This document shows, one piece after another, positions 26,033 through 36,002 of a stretch of 64,000 nt of DNA. The number at the start of each line of letters is the position of its first letter. Positions within the stretch are counted from its first letter, which is position 1. The translations under genes and the position numbers were made by a program. The stretch is taken from NCBI RefSeq assembly GCF_902167635.1, contig NZ_CABHMS010000006.1, forward strand, positions 310,001 through 374,000, written 5' to 3'. This DNA comes from Chitinophaga vietnamensis (GTDB lineage Bacteria; Bacteroidota; Bacteroidia; Chitinophagales; Chitinophagaceae). The notes under the pieces were generated by a model. That model saw only the letters and a program-made list of their open reading frames with translations, did no database searches and was not told where the DNA came from.

Positions 26033-26806
26033 TTATGATATCACCAGCGATTGCGGCGTGTAGCCCGCAAAGGCAGTAAATTCGCGGGTAAGATGTGAAT
26101 GATCGTAGAAACCATTATCCAGCGCCAGTTCCAGTAATGTTTGATGACGGCCTTGTTTCAATTGCTGCCGCACCGCCAGGAACCTCACCGTACGTGAAAA
26201 CATTTTCGGACTTACACCGGTATGTTGCAGAAAACACCGTTCATAATGCCGCCTGCTCATACATGCCATTGCAGCAAGATCGTCTATAGGCGCCGTGCCG
26301 GCGGTACTACGTATATGCGTTATCGTGGCATTGATGCGCTGGTGTATCACATTGGCGGATGGTAAATGCTGCAACAGGAAATGTTCAATATATTGTATCT
26401 TCTCTTCCATACTCTTCCCGCTGGACAATACCGGCGCCAACTTCGCTTCCCATTTTGTTGTTACATCCCGTAGTAATACCATGTCATCTGTGATCTCTTG
26501 CAAAGGCAGGCGGGTAAAGGCATTCAGGCCACCCGGCAAAAACCGGATACCGATCATGATGCATTGTGGCCGGTGTACCAGGTCCTGAAAGCGGGTCATG
26601 GTGCCGGCAACAAAAGCGTTGCCGGGCGCTATGCGCATTTTTTCAGGACAGGCATTGAAAGTATGTTGCCCTGCATTGAAAATAATATCAGCGCAGGTAT
26701 CGGGCAGGATGCGATTGGTAGACAGCCGTTCCGGTGCTGATGCCCAGAAGGCATCTACCCAGGTAGCGAGAGCAGGATGTGGCCGTATGGTGCGGAACAT
26801 ACACAA
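26033..26806 (-). CDS. AraC-family transcriptional regulator
   Basis: DNA-binding regulator of 257 residues. The N-terminal half (about 1-150) has a beta-rich sensor-like region beginning IRPHPALATWVDAFW, a type frequent in Bacteroidota AraC proteins. The C-terminal half (about 155-255) contains two helix-turn-helix units: IDDLAAMACMSRRHYERCF and ALDNGFYDHSHLTREFTAF, followed by GYTPQSL. Target and effector are not visible. It is convergent with the META gene and has no clear operon partner. Confidence 0.9.
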   Translation of the reverse strand: MCMFRTIRPHPALATWVDAFWASAPERLSTNRILPDTCADIIFNAGQHTFNACPEKMRIAPGNAFVAGTMTRFQDLVHRPQCIMIGIRFLPGGLNAFTRLPLQEITDDMVLLRDVTTKWEAKLAPVLSSGKSMEEKIQYIEHFLLQHLPSANVIHQRINATITHIRSTAGTAPIDDLAAMACMSRRHYERCFLQHTGVSPKMFSRTVRFLAVRQQLKQGRHQTLLELALDNGFYDHSHLTREFTAFAGYTPQSLVIS

Positions 26807-26812
26807 GTTTAC

Positions 26813-26849
26813 AAAAAATAAGGCTGCCCGGCAAAACCGGCGCAGCCTT
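26813..26849 (-). terminator. intrinsic terminator of the IPT/TIG lipoprotein gene
   Basis: On the minus strand AAGGCTGC-G-CCGG pairs with CCGGGCAGCCTT (one bulge) and is followed by ATTTTTTG. It lies about 40 nt beyond the stop codon at 26892. Confidence 0.75.
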
Positions 26850-26891
26850 CAACGGACGGGGAAGTCACTGTTATGATAGAACACTTAAACG

Positions 26892-27275
26892 CTATTCGTA
26901 AACTTCGTTGCCAATATTCCTGGCAACGGCCATCAGTTTACCTTTGGGGCTGTATTCAAACATCATGGCATTGGAGGTTGCTGATCCAACTGCCACTACT
27001 ACCGGTACAGTGCCTTCCACATGTGGCGGCACCTGCACCACCAGGTAATCAGCTGTGGCGTGCAGCACTTGTGCTGGTACCTTACCGAAAACCACCCTGT
27101 TCAGCGCTCTATCTTCGCTGAAGCCATGGCCGCGGATCATCAGAAAATTACCTGCATCACCTTTAACGGTAGTTACTTCTCCAGGTCCTTTCAACCTGTG
27201 TTCTTTTGGGGTGCACGCTATCATGCTTATCATTAACAATGCAAGGGGCACCACAAACAATTTCAACTTTTTCAT
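26892..27275 (-). CDS. IPT/TIG-domain lipoprotein
   Basis: Small envelope lipoprotein of 127 residues. From the Met at 27275 the sequence MKKLKLFVVPLALLMISMIAC is a lipoprotein signal with Cys at 21. The remainder (about 30-110) is an Ig-like IPT/TIG fold: FLMIRGHGFSEDRALNRVVF, then DYLVVQVPPHVEGTVPVVV. An in-frame Met exists at 27458 but would add 61 residues without a signal. IPT/TIG domains often bind glycans or proteins; the partner is unknown. It has its own terminator. Confidence 0.8.
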   Translation of the reverse strand: MKKLKLFVVPLALLMISMIACTPKEHRLKGPGEVTTVKGDAGNFLMIRGHGFSEDRALNRVVFGKVPAQVLHATADYLVVQVPPHVEGTVPVVVAVGSATSNAMMFEYSPKGKLMAVARNIGNEVYE

Positions 27276-27479
27276 CTTGCTTTTTTGGGGGTTACAAACC
27301 CTGTTATAAATATTGCCCGGGGTTACAAACCATCGCTGTACAACTCTTTCAGCAACAGCATATATTTTGGGGCTAAACGTATGCAAATTTATAACGGCGC
27401 TACGCAATAAATGTGCGTAGTGACAACATAAATAAAAATTGCGTAGTACTACGCACACGGCTATATGAAGAAATATGGC

Positions 27480-28226
27480 TTACTTCTTCATCACTTTGGC
27501 TTTGTTGTATTCCCAGTTCATGCGGGCAATATGCAGTACGGATATTTCCTGCGGGCACTCCACCTCGCAGGCTTCCGTATTGCTGCAGTGGCCAAAGCCT
27601 TCGGCATCCATCTGATCCACCATTTTCTGCACGCGTGCGGCCGCTTCTATTTTGCCTTGCGGCAACAGGGCCAGGTGCGTTATTTTCGCGCTGGTGAACA
27701 AGGCCGCGCTGGAATTTTTACAAACAGCCACACAAGCGCCGCAGCCAATACAAGCGGCAGCATCGAAAGCCGCTTCAGCAGTCGGATGACCAATGGGGAT
27801 ACTATTCGCCTCCGGCGCCTGGCCTGTATTCACGGAAATAAAACCGCCCGCCTGTATCACCCGGTCGAACGCGCTGCGATCTACTTTCAGGTCGCACTTC
27901 ACCGGGAAAGCCGCCGCCCTGAAGGGTTCTATGTATATCTCCGAACCATCGGCAAAGCTGCGCATATGCAGCTGGCAGGTAGTGGTATTCGGCAAAGGGC
28001 CATGGGCACGGCCGTTGATCATCATCCCGCATTGCCCGCAGATGCCTTCGCGGCAATCATGATCAAACTCTACAGGGCGCTCCCCTTGCTGCATCAATTG
28101 CTCATTCAGGGTGTCCAGCATCTCCAGGAAAGACATATGCTCACTGAGATTATCAAGGCTGTAAGCCGCCATCCTGCCGGATTTCTCTCCACTTTCCTGT
28201 CGCCATATTTTTAATCGTATATGCAT
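27480..28226 (-). CDS. sdhB: succinate dehydrogenase / fumarate reductase iron-sulfur subunit
   Basis: Electron-transfer subunit of complex II, 248 residues. It carries the [2Fe-2S] motif [10 protein letters not shown] (about 60-70), a [4Fe-4S] ligand set [12 protein letters not shown] (about 155-166) and a further set [12 protein letters not shown] (about 205-216) for the remaining clusters. It passes electrons from the FAD of SdhA to menaquinone at SdhC. It is the last gene of the porin - DASS - sdhC - sdhA - sdhB run, 24 nt after sdhA. The direction of catalysis (succinate oxidation or fumarate reduction) cannot be set by sequence alone. Confidence 0.96.
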   Translation of the reverse strand: MHIRLKIWRQESGEKSGRMAAYSLDNLSEHMSFLEMLDTLNEQLMQQGERPVEFDHDCREGICGQCGMMINGRAHGPLPNTTTCQLHMRSFADGSEIYIEPFRAAAFPVKCDLKVDRSAFDRVIQAGGFISVNTGQAPEANSIPIGHPTAEAAFDAAACIGCGACVAVCKNSSAALFTSAKITHLALLPQGKIEAAARVQKMVDQMDAEGFGHCSNTEACEVECPQEISVLHIARMNWEYNKAKVMKK

Positions 28227-28250
28227 ACACGATAGTTTTTAGATAGATGA

Positions 28251-30167
28251 TTATTTATAACTGCGCACAGTGGGTGTTACAAACTCGAAGTGCAGCGGTT
28301 CTTTATGCATGACCGGCATTTTATTCGTCCCTGGCCACTCCCAGGCGGATATAAAAGCGAAATCCTTATCGTTACGCAGCGCCTCGCCATCGGGCGTTTG
28401 GTACTCTTCACGGAAATGGGCACCGCAGGATTCGTTGCGGGTAAGCGCGTCGTAGCACATCAGCTCTCCCAATTCCAGATAATCCGCCACGCGACCGGCT
28501 TTCTCCAACTCAGTATTGATGCCATAACCACCGGGCACATACAGCTGATGATAAAACTGCGTACGCAAAGCCCCGATCTCTTTGATGGCGGCTTCCAGTC
28601 CTGTTTTGGAGCGCGAAAGGCCGCATTTATCATACAATACTTTTCCGAGCTGCCGGTGAAAATGATCTGCCGGTAAATTCCCTTGAATCGCCAGCAGCAG
28701 GCGCAATTGCGCCTGTACCTGTTCCTCTGCGGCGGCAAATGCAGCATGCCGTACATCTACAGGCCCGCTCTTGATCTCATCGGCGAGATAGTTACCAAGC
28801 GTATACGGCGCGATGAAATAGCCGTCCACACAGGCTTGCAGCAAAGAGTTAGCGCCGAGTCGGTTAGCGCCATGATCAGAAAAATTTGCTTCTCCCAAAG
28901 CAAATAGTCCGGGGATGGTGGTCATCAGTTCATAATCCACCCACAAGCCGCCCATAGAAAAATGCGCCGCCGGTGAAATGCGCATAGGCTCCGTATAGGC
29001 ATTTACGTTAGTGATCTTTTCGTACATGCGGAAAAGATTGCCATACTTCTCCCTGATCTTCGCCTCTCCCTGATCATGGATCGCTTTCGAAAAATCAAGA
29101 TATACGGCATTCTTCAGGGGGCCGATGCCATAACCTGCGTCTATGCGCTCTTTGGCGGCACGGGAGGCAATATCTCTGGGCGAAAGATTACCAAAGGCAG
29201 GATAACGGCGTTCGAGGTAATAGTCTCTTTCTTCTTCCGGAATATCCCTGGGCTGGCGTTGATCATCTTTATTTTTCGGCACCCATATACGGCCATCATT
29301 GCGCAGCGATTCCGACATGAGCGTGAGCTTGGATTGATACTCTCCCGACTGCGGCAGGCTTGTAGGATGTATCTGCGTCCAGCTGGGGCTGGCCATGAAC
29401 GCACCTTTCTTGTGCGCGCGCCAGATTGCAGAGCCATTACAGCCCATGGCGAGGGTGGAGAGATAATATATCTTGCCGAAGCCGCCGGTAGCCAGCACCA
29501 CGGCATGCGCGCCATGGCGCTCGATAGCGCCGGTATCCATATTACGTACAATGATACCGCGTGCCTTGCCATCGCTCACCACCAGGTCCAGCATTTCATG
29601 GCGTGCAAACAACTGCACCGAACCGGCGCTCACCTGCCGCATCAAGGCCTGATAAGCCCCTAACAGCAGCTGCTGGCCGGTTTGGCCGCGTGCATAAAAG
29701 GTGCGCGACACCTGCACGCCACCGAAAGAACGGTTGTTGAGGTACCCGCCGTATTCACGGCCAAAGGGCACGCCCTGCGCCACCGCCTGATCTATCAGGC
29801 TGGCGCTGCATTCTGCCAGGCGGTATACATTGGCTTCGCGCGCACGGAAGTCGCCGCCTTTGATCGTATCATAGAACATGCGGAACACACTGTCGCCATC
29901 GTTCTTGTAATTCTTACAGGCGTTTACGCCGCCTTGTGCGGCCACCGAGTGTGCACGGCGGGGCGTATCCTGGAAACAAAAGCTCTTCACACGGTAGCCC
30001 ATCTCGCCGAGAGAGGCCGCAGCAGCGCTTCCCGCCAGTCCGGTACCCACTACGATCACCTCCAGCTTGCGGCGGTTGGCAGGGTTTACCAGCTTCGCAT
30101 GTGCCTTGTAGTAACTCCACTTTTCTTCCAGTGGTCCCTCAGGAATTTTAGACTCCAGCATCGCCAT
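28251..30167 (-). CDS. sdhA: succinate dehydrogenase / fumarate reductase flavoprotein subunit
   Basis: Catalytic FAD subunit of complex II, 638 residues. The dinucleotide-binding motif [19 protein letters not shown] (about 39-57) is followed by the covalent-FAD His region [14 protein letters not shown]. Later motifs [10 protein letters not shown] and [18 protein letters not shown] belong to the active site and FAD domain. Its ATG directly follows the sdhC stop codon (TAG then ATG), so the two are translationally coupled. The large Bacteroidota/epsilon-type SdhA length and the two-subunit-plus-one-cytochrome layout indicate a menaquinone-linked type B enzyme. Confidence 0.97.
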   Translation of the reverse strand: MAMLESKIPEGPLEEKWSYYKAHAKLVNPANRRKLEVIVVGTGLAGSAAAASLGEMGYRVKSFCFQDTPRRAHSVAAQGGVNACKNYKNDGDSVFRMFYDTIKGGDFRAREANVYRLAECSASLIDQAVAQGVPFGREYGGYLNNRSFGGVQVSRTFYARGQTGQQLLLGAYQALMRQVSAGSVQLFARHEMLDLVVSDGKARGIIVRNMDTGAIERHGAHAVVLATGGFGKIYYLSTLAMGCNGSAIWRAHKKGAFMASPSWTQIHPTSLPQSGEYQSKLTLMSESLRNDGRIWVPKNKDDQRQPRDIPEEERDYYLERRYPAFGNLSPRDIASRAAKERIDAGYGIGPLKNAVYLDFSKAIHDQGEAKIREKYGNLFRMYEKITNVNAYTEPMRISPAAHFSMGGLWVDYELMTTIPGLFALGEANFSDHGANRLGANSLLQACVDGYFIAPYTLGNYLADEIKSGPVDVRHAAFAAAEEQVQAQLRLLLAIQGNLPADHFHRQLGKVLYDKCGLSRSKTGLEAAIKEIGALRTQFYHQLYVPGGYGINTELEKAGRVADYLELGELMCYDALTRNESCGAHFREEYQTPDGEALRNDKDFAFISAWEWPGTNKMPVMHKEPLHFEFVTPTVRSYK

Positions 30168-30827
30168 CTATTTTAAAAAATGAACGTAAACCGGTATAAA
30201 TGCAAATCCCGCACTGATACCAACACTATATATCCAGCCGAATGCCTTGATCCATCGAACATATTTGGGATGATACACCCCCAGCGTTCTGGCCGCGCTG
30301 AAGAAGCCATGCAGCAGATGATAACAAAGCGCCACCATACAAATCACATACAGCGCCACATACCAGGTTTCGTTGTAAACATTCACCACCAGGGTGTAGA
30401 GGTCTTTGTGACCATTGGCGTCGATCGGCAGCTGGCCGAACTTGTACACATACCAGAAATCGCGGAAATGGATCACCAGGAATATCAGCAGGATCGTTCC
30501 CAGCAGACCCATGTTCCGGCTGTACCACTTGCTGGCAGTACCGCGGCGGTCATATCGATATTTCACTGGTCTCGCACGTGTATTCGTTAACGTTATTATC
30601 ACCGCGTATACCACATGCGCGATAATGCTGGCATAAAGAATATAAGAGATAATCTTGATGATGATATTCCCTGACAGCAGGTGCGAATAGGCGTTAAACT
30701 GTTGCCTGGACTGCTCTCCGGGCAACAACAATTGCAGGTTGCCCAGCAAATGGATCACCAGGAAGAAGCAAAGGAACAATCCTGTAAATGCCATCCATAT
30801 CTTTCTCGATAATGTTGTTTGCGCCAT
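30168..30827 (-). CDS. sdhC: succinate dehydrogenase cytochrome b subunit (b558 type)
   Basis: Membrane anchor of complex II, 219 residues with about five hydrophobic helices (for example MAFTGLFLCFFLVIHLLGNL and NIIIKIISYILYASIIAHVV). Histidines within helices (IHLLGN, AHVVYA, VIHFRD, YHLLHGF) are placed to bind two b hemes, as in the di-heme single-subunit anchors of type B enzymes. No separate SdhD is present, consistent with this type. Its stop codon abuts the sdhA start. The dicarboxylate transporter gene ends 18 nt upstream. Confidence 0.94.
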   Translation of the reverse strand: MAQTTLSRKIWMAFTGLFLCFFLVIHLLGNLQLLLPGEQSRQQFNAYSHLLSGNIIIKIISYILYASIIAHVVYAVIITLTNTRARPVKYRYDRRGTASKWYSRNMGLLGTILLIFLVIHFRDFWYVYKFGQLPIDANGHKDLYTLVVNVYNETWYVALYVICMVALCYHLLHGFFSAARTLGVYHPKYVRWIKAFGWIYSVGISAGFAFIPVYVHFLK

Positions 30828-30845
30828 AATCCTCTGTTTAAAATA

Positions 30846-32276
30846 TTACCAGATGCCCAATACTTTCCACCAGCCTGCGCCTACGCCCATCCATATTACA
30901 ATGAATGCGATACTGATGAGGAAACCGCATTTCCACCAGTCTTTCAGATCAACATAGGTACTACCAAAAAATACCGGCGCCGGGCCATGGCCGTAATGCG
31001 TCAATGTACCGAAGATGCCTCCGCAGAAACCCAATACCAGCGCGAGCAGCGTGCCTGGTATTCCCACAGAGATACCCACACCGAGGAACGCGGCGTACAT
31101 CGCGGCCACATGCGCCGTAGCGCTGGCGAAAATGTAATGGCTATAGAAATATACCAGTACGATAATAGGAAAGGCAGTGGTCCATTGCAGGCCGCCCACC
31201 TGTTTTTTAATCAGGTCGCTGAACCAGGGGATGAAGCCCAGCGAATTGAGGAAACTGGCCATCATCACCAATGCAGAAAACCATACAATCGTATCCCAGG
31301 CGCCCTTTTCAGATTTTACATCTTCCCAGGTAAGCACCTGTGAAAGCAGGAGGAACACCAGTCCTATCAAAGCCGTGGTGGTGGCGTCTATCCCGAACAT
31401 ATCGCCGGTGATCCAGAGGAACAGCAGGATCACGAAGGCGAGCAACATCAGCCATTCATTACGGCTTACAGGCCCCATCTCTTTCAGCTTTTCCGCCGCC
31501 ATGGCCGGGGCGCCGCCGGTGGATTTTATCTCCGGCGGATAGATGATGTATAACAGGTACGGCACTACGATAATCGACAATATCGCCGGCACCAGGGCTG
31601 CTGTAAACCACGACATCCATGAAATATCGATGCCGGCATTTTTTGCAAACTTCTGGCACATCGGGTTGCTGGCCGTTCCGGTGAGGAACATAGAAGATGT
31701 GATCAGGTTCATGTTATAGCTGCTCAACGTAAGATAGCCGCCCAGCTTGCGATGCGTGGCTGGTTCTTCCGGGATCGAGCCGAAGTTCATCGCCATGGAT
31801 TTCATGATCGGGTAAATGATCCCTCCTCCTCTTGCAGTATTGCTCGGCACGGCCGGCGCCAGTACCAGGTCGGCCAGACCAAGCCCATAGGCCAGTCCCA
31901 GCGAACTACGTCCGAAGATGCGTATGAACAGATATGCAATACGCTTGCCCAGCCCCGTTTTGATAAATCCGCGTGCAATGAAGAAAGAGATACCGATCAG
32001 CCAGATCACTTTATCGCCAAAGCTGGAAAGCGCCAGGGTAATGGATTTGCCGGGATTGCCCGGCGCCAGTACGCCGGTTAATGCCACGAGTGTAATAGCC
32101 AGCATGGACATGGTGCCCATGGAAGCGGCTTTCATGATAATGCCAAGGATGGTAGCCAGGAAGATGGCCAGCAGGTGCCAGGCTTCCGGATGCACTCCTT
32201 CCGGCGCAGGAATAAACCAGATGATCAGGCCAAAGGCCAGCGTGATAGCGAGTTGTGGGTACTTGATCTCTTTCAT
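30846..32276 (-). CDS. DASS-family (SLC13) sodium-dependent anion/dicarboxylate symporter
   Basis: Inner-membrane transporter of 476 residues with about 12 hydrophobic segments. Two SN(T/P)-type hairpin motifs characteristic of the divalent anion:Na+ symporters are visible: PAVPSNTARGGG (about 150) and TGTASNP (about 202), plus a late FASATAHVAAMYAAF region. The CitT-like subgroup transports citrate, succinate, fumarate or malate. Gene order (porin 9 nt upstream, sdhCAB 18 nt downstream) supports C4-dicarboxylates as substrates. That specificity is inferred from context. Confidence 0.92.
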   Translation of the reverse strand: MKEIKYPQLAITLAFGLIIWFIPAPEGVHPEAWHLLAIFLATILGIIMKAASMGTMSMLAITLVALTGVLAPGNPGKSITLALSSFGDKVIWLIGISFFIARGFIKTGLGKRIAYLFIRIFGRSSLGLAYGLGLADLVLAPAVPSNTARGGGIIYPIMKSMAMNFGSIPEEPATHRKLGGYLTLSSYNMNLITSSMFLTGTASNPMCQKFAKNAGIDISWMSWFTAALVPAILSIIVVPYLLYIIYPPEIKSTGGAPAMAAEKLKEMGPVSRNEWLMLLAFVILLFLWITGDMFGIDATTTALIGLVFLLLSQVLTWEDVKSEKGAWDTIVWFSALVMMASFLNSLGFIPWFSDLIKKQVGGLQWTTAFPIIVLVYFYSHYIFASATAHVAAMYAAFLGVGISVGIPGTLLALVLGFCGGIFGTLTHYGHGPAPVFFGSTYVDLKDWWKCGFLISIAFIVIWMGVGAGWWKVLGIW

Positions 32277-32285
32277 AAGTTGATG

Positions 32286-33455
32286 TTATAGTCTGCACTG
32301 TATCTGTACAATCATCAGATTGCTGTTATGCGTTTTGGTTCCGGGGATATCTCTTTTGTAATCATCTATCTGCATCCCAAGCTGGATGCGGCCTCCATAG
32401 TCTTTCAGGAAAGCCAGGCTGATCATCGGTATGTAGGAATTCCGGGCATTGCCATCATGTCTGTAATCTTCATTAAAATATTCATATCTCATAGAAAACT
32501 CTATGGACGTGAGTTTATGATAATTGATCTTATACTTGAAGTTGGGCAATACATAGATACCATTCATGACATACCTGCTCAGCGGGTCTGTCCGCATGGA
32601 GTCGGGCAAGGCGTAATAGTAGCGGTGATCGGTGCCTTGCTTGTATTCAGATTGCAGTTCCAGGTCTATCTTGGGCGATAGTGGAATAACGGTGCTCACA
32701 TCTACCCCCATGGCATATACGTTTTGTTGCTTTACGGAGCCAAAGCCGCCATTGAGGCCGAGTGAGAATTTATTCATATTGCCAAATTCGAGACGACCGG
32801 TGGCCAGTTTGCCATTATCATCATCGGAAGGCTGGTTACGGTTATTGCCGTTCACCACCGACAATGCATATTTCATCGGGATGGCTTTGTCCTGGTTGAA
32901 GGCGCCGAACATAGACACTCCCAGCTGAAAGCTTTGCCAGCCGTTATTACCAAAGGCGGTGTATTGGTTAGAGAAATCCATGGATTTGATGATATCCACC
33001 GGGTAGAGGTCTTCCAGCCCGAACGATGGCCGGAACTGGCCTACCGTAAAGTTGACAGCATCATTCCATTTGTAGGATACAAAGGCGTTTTCGAGCACTT
33101 TGCCTTTAGGGTCGGAGGCAAAATCGGCGAGATTCACCAGTACCTGTGCGGAGAAGCGGTCGCTCACCTGCGCCTTTACCTGCAAACGCGCGCGCTTCAG
33201 GCTGAAGCTGTTGCGGACCACCTCGGAGGCATTGGGTTGGTGCGTGCCATTCACATCTACATCATGGTGCAGGGATACAGTATAACGGGCCTGGAATACA
33301 CCGCCCAGCGTGATCTTTTTGAGGAAGCCAGTCACCCGCTGCAGGGCAGAATCCTTGGCTGTACTGTCTTTCACAGGATCGATGCGGATAATGGCAGCAA
33401 CATTTCCGGCAAACAGGAAGAGAATAATGAATAGGAGTAAACTTCGTTTATGCAT
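32286..33455 (-). CDS. outer-membrane porin (phosphate-selective porin O/P-like)
   Basis: Outer-membrane channel of 389 residues with a signal peptide ending near residue 22 (..FAGNVAA). The body is a 16-strand-type porin: GVFQARYTVSLHHDVD, a strand with FSLKRARLQVKAQVSDRFSAQ, and VNFTVGQFRPSFGLEDLYP are typical of OprP/OprO-like and DcaP-like porins, which admit anions including dicarboxylates. It ends in a beta strand LMIVQIQCRL. First gene of the five-gene run with the DASS transporter and sdhCAB, so probably the outer-membrane entry route for their substrate. Confidence 0.85.
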   Translation of the reverse strand: MHKRSLLLFIILFLFAGNVAAIIRIDPVKDSTAKDSALQRVTGFLKKITLGGVFQARYTVSLHHDVDVNGTHQPNASEVVRNSFSLKRARLQVKAQVSDRFSAQVLVNLADFASDPKGKVLENAFVSYKWNDAVNFTVGQFRPSFGLEDLYPVDIIKSMDFSNQYTAFGNNGWQSFQLGVSMFGAFNQDKAIPMKYALSVVNGNNRNQPSDDDNGKLATGRLEFGNMNKFSLGLNGGFGSVKQQNVYAMGVDVSTVIPLSPKIDLELQSEYKQGTDHRYYYALPDSMRTDPLSRYVMNGIYVLPNFKYKINYHKLTSIEFSMRYEYFNEDYRHDGNARNSYIPMISLAFLKDYGGRIQLGMQIDDYKRDIPGTKTHNSNLMIVQIQCRL

Positions 33456-33527
33456 GCACGATGGTATTTATCCGATAACAACGTGCAGGAGGAAAAAGTT
33501 CAACAAGCGCAGTGAACGGAGCGGTAT

Positions 33528-33598
33528 TTTTCTCGCAAAGACGCAAAGCAGCAAAGGATCGAAGCGATCCTTTGCTGCTTTGCGTCTTTGCGAGAAAA
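33528..33598. repeat. 34-bp perfect inverted repeat (TTTTCTCGCAAAG family), copy 2
   Basis: Arms 33528-33561 and 33565-33598 are exact reverse complements with only a 3-nt loop. The outer 13 bases are the same as in the palindrome at 24231, and both contain AAAGCAGC inside. It lies 19 nt beyond the stop of the S46 peptidase gene and upstream of the porin operon, where it could end peptidase transcription. Confidence 0.95.
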
Positions 33599-33617
33599 TA
33601 ACTCGCCGGTCTTCGCT

Positions 33618-35780
33618 TTATTTCACGAGCTTCAGCTCATTGATAATATTTTTGGCGCCACCGAGTTTTTCGATGCACCACAGCACATAACGTACATCCA
33701 CGCAGATGGTACGGTTGTATACTGCGTCAAACTGGATCTTGTGGCTGAGCGCTTCGTAGTTGCCATCGAAGGCCAGGCCGATCAGTTCGCCGTTGGCGTT
33801 GATCACAGGCGATCCTGAGTTTCCGCCGGTAATATCATTGGTAGTGATGAAGCAGGTTACCACATCGTTACGTTTGGCATCTTTATATTGACCGAAATCT
33901 TTTTTCTTGTAGAGATCAACATAATTGGCAGGCAGGTCAAATTCGTAATCACCGGGCACATATTTTTCCAGCACGCCTTTCATGGTGGTTACATAGTCGT
34001 AGTACACCGCATCGCGTGGTGTGTAAGGCTTCACCTGACCATAAGTAACGCGCATGGTGAAGTTCGCATCCGGATAGCGGTTAGCATTAGGCGACATTTC
34101 CATTACGCCTTTGAGGTACTTGCGGCCGAGGTCATTATTCTTTGCCACGAACTGTGAATACAGCGGCAGGTATTTACCGGTGAAGTTCTTCAGGAATGCG
34201 CTGGCGTAAGCAAAGGCAGGATCGTTCTGCAATGTTACTGCGTCGGGATTGGCTACGAAGGCTTTCCATTTGGCATCATCAAAGATGAAGGTGTTAGACA
34301 TCACGCCGGTGGCCCAGAGGCGGTAGGTGTTCTCATCATCGAGGCTGCCGTATTTTGCTTTCACGCCATCGTAGAAGCTGGCGGGCTGCTGGTCTTTGGG
34401 CACATCGGTGTAGAACATATGGCAGGTAGCGGCAAGAATTTTCTGGTCGCTGGCTTTATTTTCATCCTGCAGGAAAGTGGCGCGTGCCTTGTTAGCCGCT
34501 TCCACGGCCTTTTGCAGCTCTTCTTTTGGCGTGTTGGGCGTTACCAGCGCTTTCTCGAGAATGGAGAGGTTAGCAGCGAAGGCAGCGAGCGGCGAGCCAA
34601 GGATACCTTCTGTCAGGTATACACGGCCTTTCGCATAAGGCGACCAGGCTTTATAGTTAGCGGCGTAGTCGTTGAAGAGGTTGGCGTATTCAGGTTTGCC
34701 GGCGGCCCATTTCTGGAAAGCGGCTTCCTGGGCCTGTTTCTCTTCCAGTACATGATGCTGTTCCAGCTGTTTTGTTTCGCCATCGAAGAATTTCCAGTAG
34801 TTGGCAATGCTGGCATAAGAAGAAGCCAGTTGCAGTTTCACTGCCGGGTCTTTCTTCATCTGCTCAAACATCGCTTTCAATCTTACGTCGCGGAGATTGA
34901 CCAGGGAAGGGTTGTCCACCGTGGTTTTCAGCTGCACGCCATAAGAAGTTTCGTAACGGTTGGTACCGCCGGGATAACCGAAGATCATGGCGTAATCATT
35001 TTCCTTGATGCCTTTGATAGATACCGGCAGGAAATGTTTAGGCTTCAAGGGAACGTTGTCGGCCGCATAGGGAGCGGGTTTGCCGTTCTTGTCGGCATAT
35101 ACGCGGAATATGGAGAAGTCGCCGGTGTGGCGGGGCCATTCCCAGTTGTCGGTATCGCCGCCGAATTTGCCCACGCTTTCAGGCGGGGCGCCTACGAGGC
35201 GGATATCTTTATAACGCTCGTACACGAAAAGCAGGTACTGGTTGGCTTTGTACATGGGTACCACTTTGGCTTCGTAGCCGGTGTTGGCAGTAGCTTTGGC
35301 AATGATATCGCCGTAGGCGGCCTGTTCTTTCTGGCCTCTGGCGGCGCCATCGAGGCCTTGCAGCGCTTCTTCCACCTGTTTAGTCACATCTTCCACTTTC
35401 ACGAGGAACTGAACAGATAATTTAGGTGCGGGAATTTCCTGTTGTTTATTCAGAGCATAGAAACCATTTTTGAGATAGTTGTGCTCTACGCTGCTGGCGG
35501 TAGCGATGGCATCGTAACCGCAGTGGTGGTTGGTAAAGATGAGCCCTTCGTTGCTCACGATTTCGCCGGTACAGCCGCCGCCGAAGATGATGATCGCGTC
35601 TTTCAGCGATGCTTTGTTGATACTGTACAACTGCTCTTTCGTCAATTTGAGGCCTTTCTTCACCATGTCGTTGTACGTTTGCTGCCCCAGTAAATAAGGC
35701 AGCCACATGCCCTCATCTGCTTTTGCCCATTTAATGCTGGCGCAGAGCAGGAGTAGCAAAACCACTAAATTTTTTCTCAT
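33618..35780 (-). CDS. S46-family dipeptidyl-peptidase, DPP7-type
   Basis: Exported serine exopeptidase releasing dipeptides from the N-terminus of oligopeptides, 720 residues with a signal peptide (about 1-21). The triad is visible: His in FTNHHCGY (85-86), Asp in the WPRHTGDF region, and Ser655 in TGGNSGSP. Residue 673, which sets specificity in this family (Arg in DPP11 for acidic P1, Gly in DPP7), is Gly here in AFDGNYEA, so hydrophobic/broad P1 specificity is expected. The first mature residues DEGMWLPYL are conserved because the N-terminal Asp-Glu region forms the substrate amine site. Single gene. Confidence 0.95.
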   Translation of the reverse strand: MRKNLVVLLLLLCASIKWAKADEGMWLPYLLGQQTYNDMVKKGLKLTKEQLYSINKASLKDAIIIFGGGCTGEIVSNEGLIFTNHHCGYDAIATASSVEHNYLKNGFYALNKQQEIPAPKLSVQFLVKVEDVTKQVEEALQGLDGAARGQKEQAAYGDIIAKATANTGYEAKVVPMYKANQYLLFVYERYKDIRLVGAPPESVGKFGGDTDNWEWPRHTGDFSIFRVYADKNGKPAPYAADNVPLKPKHFLPVSIKGIKENDYAMIFGYPGGTNRYETSYGVQLKTTVDNPSLVNLRDVRLKAMFEQMKKDPAVKLQLASSYASIANYWKFFDGETKQLEQHHVLEEKQAQEAAFQKWAAGKPEYANLFNDYAANYKAWSPYAKGRVYLTEGILGSPLAAFAANLSILEKALVTPNTPKEELQKAVEAANKARATFLQDENKASDQKILAATCHMFYTDVPKDQQPASFYDGVKAKYGSLDDENTYRLWATGVMSNTFIFDDAKWKAFVANPDAVTLQNDPAFAYASAFLKNFTGKYLPLYSQFVAKNNDLGRKYLKGVMEMSPNANRYPDANFTMRVTYGQVKPYTPRDAVYYDYVTTMKGVLEKYVPGDYEFDLPANYVDLYKKKDFGQYKDAKRNDVVTCFITTNDITGGNSGSPVINANGELIGLAFDGNYEALSHKIQFDAVYNRTICVDVRYVLWCIEKLGGAKNIINELKLVK

Positions 35781-36002
35781 GATTGTGCAGATTTTGTTTA
35801 AAGGACCTCAAACCTAGGTAATTTTTTGTAAACTGTCGTCGCCAAACTGTGACAGGTGGCGCATTCCAGTGATAGCCCGGTTGCACATCTGTAAAATAAT
35901 GTCATATGAACCGAAAACTGGAATATGTTTTGATAAAGGGAGGCTGCAAACTGGCCATGCCAGAAAGGATACCCTATTCTAAAATTTTTAAAACTGCTGA
36001 TT

